A DNA stretch of 9,821 nt from Bacillota bacterium (GTDB taxonomy: Bacteria > Bacillota > Clostridia > Peptostreptococcales > Anaerovoracaceae): positions 1 through 9,821 of the forward strand of contig JAGATO010000124.1 in NCBI GenBank assembly GCA_017621195.1, written 5' to 3'. This document shows, piece after piece, positions 5,399 to 9,821 of the stretch. Within the stretch, counting starts at the first letter, position 1. Each line of letters opens with the position of its first letter. The notes beneath the pieces were generated by a model. It searched no databases, was not told the origin of the DNA, and worked only from the letters and a program-made list of their open reading frames with translations. The translations under genes and the position numbers were made by a program.

Positions 5399-7135
5399 AT
5401 GAGTTTTGACGGAATCGTAACGGGCGCTGTAGCCCGCCAGCTGCACCGCTGTCTCACCGGTGCAAGAATCGAAAAAATCTATCAGCCGGAGGGCGATGAA
5501 ATCGTACTTCATTGCCATGCCGGCAGGGAGAAATACAAGCTTTATCTGTCCTCCAACAGCGCCCACTGCCGGGTTCACCTCACGAAAGGCGCGGATTCTA
5601 ATCCGCCCAATCCTTCCGCCTTCTGCATGCTTCTGCGAAAGCACCTACAGGGCGGCCGCATTGCCTCTGTGGAACAGAAGGATTCGGAACGCATCTTGGA
5701 GATTTCCGTGGATACGGTCAACGAACTGGGCTTCGCAGTGAACAAGAAGCTGATCGCTGAGATCATGGGAAAGCACAGCAACATCGTCCTGGTGGACCTG
5801 AACAGCGGAAAGATTGTGGACTGCATCAAGCGCATTTCCATCGATGTCAACCGTTATCGCCAGCTGCTTCCCGGCCTTCCCTACGTCTATCCGCCCTCCC
5901 AGAACAAGCGAAATGCCTACACTCTGACGGAGGAAAGCTTCTGTCAGGCGTTGATCGACAAAGAGCCGCTGAACGCCAAGGCGCTGGTAGGCGCCGTCTG
6001 CGGCATCAGTCCCACCTTCGCCGAGGAAGTTTGCTTCCGCGCCTCCAACGGCAGCGAAGCGCCGCTGTCTGCCTCTCAGGTATGGCCGGTGTTTCACCGG
6101 ATGGTGGAGCAGATTCTGGCGGAGGACTGCCAGTCTGCCGTCTACGTAGATCCTCAGCGCGGTCCCGTGGAGTTCCACGCCATCCCCCTGCTCAGCTATG
6201 CCGGATCACAGCAGTTCCTGTTCGACGACATCAGCACCGCCTGCGACTATTACTACGGCCACAAATCATCCTCCAACCGGGTTCGTCAGAAGACCAACGA
6301 TCTGACGAAGACGGTGGAAGCCATGCTCCAGAAGCTGTGCCTGAAGAAAAAGCGCCTGTCGGAGGATCTGCTCAGCGCGGAAAACTCCGAGTCCTACCGG
6401 CTGTACGGCGAACTTCTCATGGCCAACCTCCATCTGGTGCAGCCCGGCATGGAGCAAGTGACCGTTCTCAACTATTACGACAATACGCAGCTCACCATTC
6501 CTCTGGATAAAAAACTGTCGCCCTCCCGGAATTCTCAGCGCTATTTCAAGCTGTACGGAAAGTCCAAGACGGCCATCAAGGAAAAGCAGGTCCAGCTGGA
6601 AGAGACGCAGCAGGATCTGGATTATCTGGAATCGGTGGCCTCCTTCATCGAGCGGGCCGAAACCTTTGAGGCTGTGGAAGCCATCCGCCAGGAGCTGACG
6701 GAGCTGGGTTATCTGAAGAAGCGAAAGCAGTCCGGAAAACCGGTGCGCATGAAGCTGAAACCCTACGAGTACATGACCAGCGACGGCTTCCGCATCTCCG
6801 CCGGTCACAACAATAGAGAAAACGACGAGCTGACCTTCAAGCTGGCCGACAAAAAGGATCTGTGGTTCCACACCAAGGACATCCCCGGCTCTCACGTGAT
6901 CCTCCATACCGACGGCCGTCAGGCCACGGAAACTGCGTTGTTTGAGGCAGCTGCCATCGCTGCGTTTCACAGCAAGGGGCGTGACTCCGAAAACGTACCG
7001 GTGGATTACGTCTCCATCCGGTATGTGAAAAAGCCCAATGGAGCCAAGCCCGGCATGGTGATCTTCACCAACAACCGGACTCTGTACGTCAATCCGGCTC
7101 TGCCGTCCCGATCCTCCGATCAAAAGACGGAGTAG
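5399..7135 (+). CDS. rqcH: RqcH (NFACT family) ribosome-associated quality control factor
   Basis: RqcH binds 50S subunits still carrying a stalled peptidyl-tRNA and recruits tRNA-Ala to add C-terminal alanine tails, which mark the peptide for degradation. The 578-residue length is normal. The NFACT-N domain covers roughly residues 1-200, with the conserved KKLIAEIMGKHSNIVLVD (116-133). A helical, coiled-coil-prone middle follows (about 295-440). The NFACT-R domain (about 455-565) shows GHNNRENDELTFKLA, DLWFHTKDIPGSHV and VPVDYVSIRYVKKPNGAKPG. At the DR pair needed for tailing (D97-R98 in B. subtilis) this protein has E97-R98. The ATG at 5399 has AAAGGAG (5386-5392) 6 bases upstream. The gene is divergent from yicC and closed by a terminator. 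Older annotations call this family fibronectin-binding (FbpA). Confidence 0.95.
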   Translation: MSFDGIVTGAVARQLHRCLTGARIEKIYQPEGDEIVLHCHAGREKYKLYLSSNSAHCRVHLTKGADSNPPNPSAFCMLLRKHLQGGRIASVEQKDSERILEISVDTVNELGFAVNKKLIAEIMGKHSNIVLVDLNSGKIVDCIKRISIDVNRYRQLLPGLPYVYPPSQNKRNAYTLTEESFCQALIDKEPLNAKALVGAVCGISPTFAEEVCFRASNGSEAPLSASQVWPVFHRMVEQILAEDCQSAVYVDPQRGPVEFHAIPLLSYAGSQQFLFDDISTACDYYYGHKSSSNRVRQKTNDLTKTVEAMLQKLCLKKKRLSEDLLSAENSESYRLYGELLMANLHLVQPGMEQVTVLNYYDNTQLTIPLDKKLSPSRNSQRYFKLYGKSKTAIKEKQVQLEETQQDLDYLESVASFIERAETFEAVEAIRQELTELGYLKKRKQSGKPVRMKLKPYEYMTSDGFRISAGHNNRENDELTFKLADKKDLWFHTKDIPGSHVILHTDGRQATETALFEAAAIAAFHSKGRDSENVPVDYVSIRYVKKPNGAKPGMVIFTNNRTLYVNPALPSRSSDQKTE

Positions 7136-7180
7136 AACAGCAAAAGACGAACTGGAGAATCTATCCGACGGGATTCGACA

Positions 7181-7224
7181 AAAATAGACCTCTGCGCTCT
7201 TTATGAGACAGAGGCTTATTTTTA
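7181..7224 (+). terminator. Intrinsic terminator after rqcH
   Basis: The arm AATAGACCTCTG (7183-7194) pairs with CAGAGGCTTATT (7209-7220), with one mismatch and one wobble, and there is extra CTC-GAG pairing in the loop. A T-rich tail follows. It separates rqcH from the next small gene. Confidence 0.7.
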
Positions 7225-7273
7225 TGCGTTCGTTTCAATATATTGTCATTTATTACATTTTCGAATATTTCAG

Positions 7274-7302
7274 TTGATTGATAGAAAATATACAGCTATA
7301 AT
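7274..7302 (+). promoter_or_regulatory. Strong sigma-A promoter of the small zinc-finger gene
   Basis: TTGATT (7274-7279), a 17-base spacer and a consensus TATAAT (7297-7302) sit in a very AT-rich stretch (about 7225-7310) that could act as an UP element. The start is expected near 7309. Confidence 0.8.
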
Positions 7303-7308
7303 ATATTT

Positions 7309-7393
7309 AACTTAAAGGTAGTCAGATCGGGCGATCCCAGCGTCCTGCACAGGCCCGATGAATGAAATGATGAAGAGAAGGAAGTGAATGTGT
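7309..7393 (+). promoter_or_regulatory. 85-base leader of the small zinc-finger gene
   Basis: The leader can form ATCGGG (7326-7331) paired with CCCGAT (7354-7359), with a nested CCT-GCAC-AGG hairpin (7344-7353). Alternatively the same GGG (7329-7331) can pair locally with CCC (7336-7338). The foldings exclude each other. A ribosome binding site follows at 7378-7387 (AAGGAAGTGA, 9 of 10 matches to the anti-SD complement). I recognise no named riboswitch; regulation is inference. Confidence 0.4.
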
Positions 7394-7531
7394 ATGAGTC
7401 GATTTCTCATGGTATCCGACGGTCAGACCAGAAAATGCGCCATCTGTCAAAGCCGTTCCCACCGTACCTCCTATTTCCGCGGCCGCTACATCTGCGACGA
7501 TTGTCTGACCTTCGTCAAAGAAAAGCTGTAA
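7394..7531 (+). CDS. Small double-CxxC zinc-finger protein (45 aa), Gin/CsfB-like or ClpX-ZBD-like
   Basis: The frame starts at ATG 7394, 6 bases after a near-perfect ribosome binding site, and encodes 45 residues. Two CxxC knuckles, KCAIC (C15, C18) and YICDDC (C34, C37), are 15 residues apart, surrounded by basic and aromatic residues; a tetra-Cys zinc site is expected. The spacing and the YIC-x-x-C second knuckle resemble Gin (CsfB), the small sporulation sigma-factor inhibitor. They also resemble the N-terminal zinc-binding domain of ClpX, where the spacing is a few residues longer. It is shorter than Gin at the C-terminus. Its own promoter, leader, ribosome binding site and strong terminator argue for a real, independently expressed gene. 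Function is not established. A Gin-like anti-sigma role or a ClpX/RqcH-linked adaptor role are both only hypotheses. Confidence 0.8.
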   Translation: MSRFLMVSDGQTRKCAICQSRSHRTSYFRGRYICDDCLTFVKEKL

Positions 7532-7560
7532 TCCGGATCAGAGCCGAAATCCGGGTCAAA

Positions 7561-7605
7561 AGAAAATCGCTTATGCCTCGTTCGGCGTAAGCGATTCTTT
7601 TCTTT
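7561..7605. terminator. Bidirectional intrinsic terminator
   Basis: AATCGCTTATGCC (7565-7577) pairs with GGCGTAAGCGATT (7584-7596), 13 pairs with one wobble on the plus strand, around a 6-base loop. T-rich tails occur on both sides (CTTTTCTTT on plus; TTCTTTTG on minus). It serves the small plus-strand gene and the converging ABC-F gene on the minus strand. Confidence 0.88.
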
Positions 7606-7647
7606 CGAATATAGCTTCTTCGGCCCGAATGCAGGATCCGGCGCCGT

Positions 7648-9255
7648 TTATCTGTTTGCCAGCGCCTTTTCCCGCTGTTCCTCAATGTAATCATCGTAGG
7701 TGCACAGGCGGTCGATCAGCTTTCCGTCCACGAATTCCATGATTCGATTGGCGATGGTCTGGATGAACTCGTGGTCGTGGGACGCGAACAACAGGTTTCC
7801 CTTGAAGTCGATCAGTCCGTTGTTGACAGCGGTGATGGATTCCAGATCCAGATGGTTGGTTGGCTGATCCAGAACCAGAACGTTGGATCCGTACAGCATC
7901 ATACGGGACAGCATGCAGCGAACCTTTTCACCGCCGGACAGGACCTTCACCGGTTTGAACACGTCATCTCCGGAAAACAGCATTCTCCCCAGAAATCCGC
8001 GCATGAAGGTTTCTGTGGTTTCTTCGGTAAACTGACCCAGCCACTGGACCAGATTGAGATCGCAGTCGTTGAAGAACTGAGAATTGTCCATAGGGAAGTA
8101 GGATGTGGTGATGGTGGTTCCCCATTTGAAGGTACCTTCGTCCGGTTCCATTTCCTCCATCAGGATCTTGAACAGCGTGGTGTTGGCGATTTCGCTCTCT
8201 CCCACGAAGGCGATCTTGTCACCCTTATTGACGCGGAACGATACGTTGTCCAGCACCTTGACGCCGTCGATGGTCTTGGACAGGTTTTCCACGGTGAGGA
8301 TCTCCTTGCCCGGCTCCCGGTCCATGGTAAAGCCTACGAAGGGATAGCGGCGGGAAGATGCCGGCATTTCCTCCACGGTCAGCTTATCTAGAAGCTTTCT
8401 TCTGGCCGTGGCCTGCTTGGACTTGGATTTGTTGGCGGAGAACCGCTCTACGAAGCTCTGCAGCTCCTTGATCTTCTCCTCCCGCTTCCGGTTCTGATCC
8501 CGCATCAGCTTCTGCATCAGCTGACTGGACTGGTACCAGAAATCATAGTTGCCCACGTACATCCGGATGCCGCCGTAGTCCACATCCACGATGTTGGTGC
8601 AGACGGTATTCAGGAAGTACCGGTCATGGGACACCACGATGATCAGGCCCTCGTACTCCATCAGAAAGTCCTCCAGCCATTCGATGGCCTGCAGGTCTAG
8701 ATGGTTGGTAGGCTCGTCCAGCAGGATGATGTCTGGCTTGCCGAACAGTGCCTGGGCCAGCAGCACCTTCACCTTCTCCTTGGCGGTGAGGGTGTTCATC
8801 TCACTGTACAGGATATCGTTGGAGAGGCCCAGGCCCTGGATCAGGCGGCTGACGTCGGATTCCGCCTCCCAGCCGTCCATGTCGGCAAACTCCGCCTCCA
8901 GCTCCGAGGCCCGGACGCCGTCCTCGTCGGTGAAGTCCTCCTTCTCATAGAGGGCGTCCTTCTCCTTCATCACGTCGTAGAGGTGCTGGTTGCCCATGAT
9001 GACCGTGTCCAGCACGGTGTAGGCGTCGTACTGGAAGTGGTCCTGCTTCAGCACCGACACCCGCTCATTGGCGGGGATGATGACCTCGCCGGAGGAGGGT
9101 TCCAGGTCGCCGGACAGAATCCGCAGGAAGGTGGTCTTGCCTGCGCCGTTGGCGCCGATGATGCCGTAGCAGTTGCCGGGGGTGAACTTCAGGTCCACGT
9201 GCTTGAACAGGGACTGGCCCGTAAAATTCAGACTGACGTCGCTGACTGTGATCAT
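7648..9255 (-). CDS. ykpA: ABC-F family ATPase, YkpA/YbiT type, with degenerate second site
   Basis: The 535-residue protein has two fused ATPase domains and no membrane segment, as in ABC-F ribosome-acting factors. Its opening and overall sequence closely follow B. subtilis YkpA. Domain 1: Walker A GANGAGKTT (34-42), Walker B LLDEP (178-182), H210, but signature LTAKEK (156-161) instead of LSGGQ. A basic linker (about 240-300) corresponds to the P-site tRNA interaction region. Domain 2: the Walker A equivalent GESEIANTT (352-360) lacks the lysine, the signature LSGGEK (439-444) is intact, and Walker B reads VLDQP, with Gln464 replacing the catalytic Glu. Site 1 (domain-1 Walker motifs plus domain-2 signature) is intact; site 2 is degenerate in every element. 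The ATG at 9255 has AAAGGA 6 bases upstream. Its closest relatives are not classical resistance factors; a translation role is inferred from the family. Confidence 0.92.
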   Translation of the reverse strand: MITVSDVSLNFTGQSLFKHVDLKFTPGNCYGIIGANGAGKTTFLRILSGDLEPSSGEVIIPANERVSVLKQDHFQYDAYTVLDTVIMGNQHLYDVMKEKDALYEKEDFTDEDGVRASELEAEFADMDGWEAESDVSRLIQGLGLSNDILYSEMNTLTAKEKVKVLLAQALFGKPDIILLDEPTNHLDLQAIEWLEDFLMEYEGLIIVVSHDRYFLNTVCTNIVDVDYGGIRMYVGNYDFWYQSSQLMQKLMRDQNRKREEKIKELQSFVERFSANKSKSKQATARRKLLDKLTVEEMPASSRRYPFVGFTMDREPGKEILTVENLSKTIDGVKVLDNVSFRVNKGDKIAFVGESEIANTTLFKILMEEMEPDEGTFKWGTTITTSYFPMDNSQFFNDCDLNLVQWLGQFTEETTETFMRGFLGRMLFSGDDVFKPVKVLSGGEKVRCMLSRMMLYGSNVLVLDQPTNHLDLESITAVNNGLIDFKGNLLFASHDHEFIQTIANRIMEFVDGKLIDRLCTYDDYIEEQREKALANR

Positions 9256-9281
9256 ATCGTTTCCTTTCTGTTTTCAAATGC

Positions 9282-9317
9282 GCAGCAGGCGCAGCACCGA
9301 AGCGCTGCGTCTGCTGC
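9282..9317 (-). promoter_or_regulatory. UUCG-capped hairpin between tyrS and the ABC-F gene
   Basis: On the minus strand arms 9302-9317 and 9282-9297 form 16 positions of pairing with one A-C mismatch and one G-T wobble, closed by a cUUCGg tetraloop. No T-run follows (ATTTG), so it is unlikely to be an efficient intrinsic terminator. It may stabilise the tyrS 3' end or be a processing site. Confidence 0.6.
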
Positions 9318-9333
9318 CTGAACTCTCATAAAA

Positions 9334-9821
9334 TCAAGCCAAAACGGCTTTATGATAGACCTTTTTGCCCTTTTTGATGACCTGGCCCTCGCCGGTGAAA
9401 CGGGCCATGTCCCACTTGGTCTCAATGTCGCCCACCTTTTCGCCGCCGACACTGACGCCGCCCTGCTGCACCAGCCGGCGGGCCTCGCCCCGGGATGCGC
9501 ACAGGCCGCACTTCACCAGCAGGGACAGCACGTCGATGGCGCCGTCGGTGAAGTCGCTCTCCGCCAGGGTGGTGGAGGGCATGTGGGCGGTATCGCCGGC
9601 ACCGGAGAACAGGCCCCGGGCGGTCTCCTGGGCTTTAGCGGCCTCCTCCTCACCGTGGACCAGCTTGGTCAGCTCATAGGCCAAAATCTCCTTGGCGGTG
9701 TTCAGCTGAGCGCCTTCCCACTTGTCCATCTCGTCGATCTGCTCCAGAGGCAGGAAGGTCAGCATCCGGATGCACTTGAGGACGTCGGCGTCCTCAATGT
9801 TCCGCCAGTACTGGTAGAAGT
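9334..9821 (-). CDS. tyrS: Tyrosine--tRNA ligase, C-terminal part
   Basis: The open frame continues to the right edge and gives about 161 residues. It starts FYQYWRNIEDADVLKCIRMLTFLPLEQIDEM, the helical region after the catalytic core of class I tyrosyl-tRNA synthetase. Then come LNTAKEILAYELTKLVHG and a linker. An S4-like RNA-binding domain ends it (about SLLVKCGLCASRGEARRLVQQGGVSV, then GEGQVIKKGKKVYHKAVL). The enzyme charges tRNA-Tyr; the HIGH and KMSKS motifs lie outside the window. The stop is at 9334. The ABC-F gene follows after 78 bases on the same strand. Codons are strongly GC-ending, and several 60-base blocks reach about 70% G+C. Confidence 0.95.
   Translation of the reverse strand, partial: FYQYWRNIEDADVLKCIRMLTFLPLEQIDEMDKWEGAQLNTAKEILAYELTKLVHGEEEAAKAQETARGLFSGAGDTAHMPSTTLAESDFTDGAIDVLSLLVKCGLCASRGEARRLVQQGGVSVGGEKVGDIETKWDMARFTGEGQVIKKGKKVYHKAVLA

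Noticed and set aside
7174..7180. TTCGACA, complement of a Spo0A-box core
   Set aside because: A 7-base match is expected by chance; another lies within the binding-protein coding region, and this one is about 95 bases from the nearest -35.

Overview
The window reads as chromosomal DNA of a Gram-positive anaerobe of the Clostridia (Bacillota). Supporting signs are strong AGGAGG-type ribosome binding sites, sigma-A promoters with 17-base spacers, a yicC-gmk-rpoZ cluster, an RqcH (NFACT) gene, a YkpA/YbiT-type ABC-F gene, a lipoprotein-type amino-acid binding protein and a LytTR regulator. G+C is roughly 50-55% over most of the window but 65-70% in several stretches after about position 8820. 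Species cannot be named from the sequence.

Layout from left to right. (1) 1-26: first codons of rpsB (ribosomal protein S2) on the minus strand, with a structured leader and a promoter. (2) 168-671: a stand-alone LytTR DNA-binding protein, minus strand. (3) 781-3181: a polar amino-acid ABC importer, minus strand, in the order binding lipoprotein, permease, ATPase. It has a near-consensus promoter overlapped by a perfect inverted repeat, an intercistronic hairpin and a terminator at the end. (4) 3389-5274: yicC, gmk and rpoZ, minus strand, closed by a terminator. The omega subunit (RpoZ) carries an unusual cysteine-rich tail. (5) 5399-7135: rqcH on the plus strand, divergent from yicC, with predicted -10 elements that abut. 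(6) 7394-7531: a 45-residue double-CxxC zinc-finger-like protein on the plus strand with its own strong promoter, 85-base leader and terminator. (7) 7648-9255: an ABC-F ATPase, minus strand, with one intact and one fully degenerate ATP site. (8) 9334-9821: the C-terminal part of tyrS, minus strand.

Functionally the window mixes translation (S2, TyrS, RqcH, ABC-F), transcription and nucleotide metabolism (omega, guanylate kinase), RNA turnover (YicC) and amino-acid uptake. No CRISPR array, insertion sequence, phage gene, tRNA or rRNA is visible. The most unusual items are the tiny zinc-finger protein downstream of rqcH, the Cys-rich omega tail, the wholly degenerate second ATP site of the ABC-F protein, the palindromic operator candidate at the importer promoter, and the change of base composition inside the ABC-F gene.
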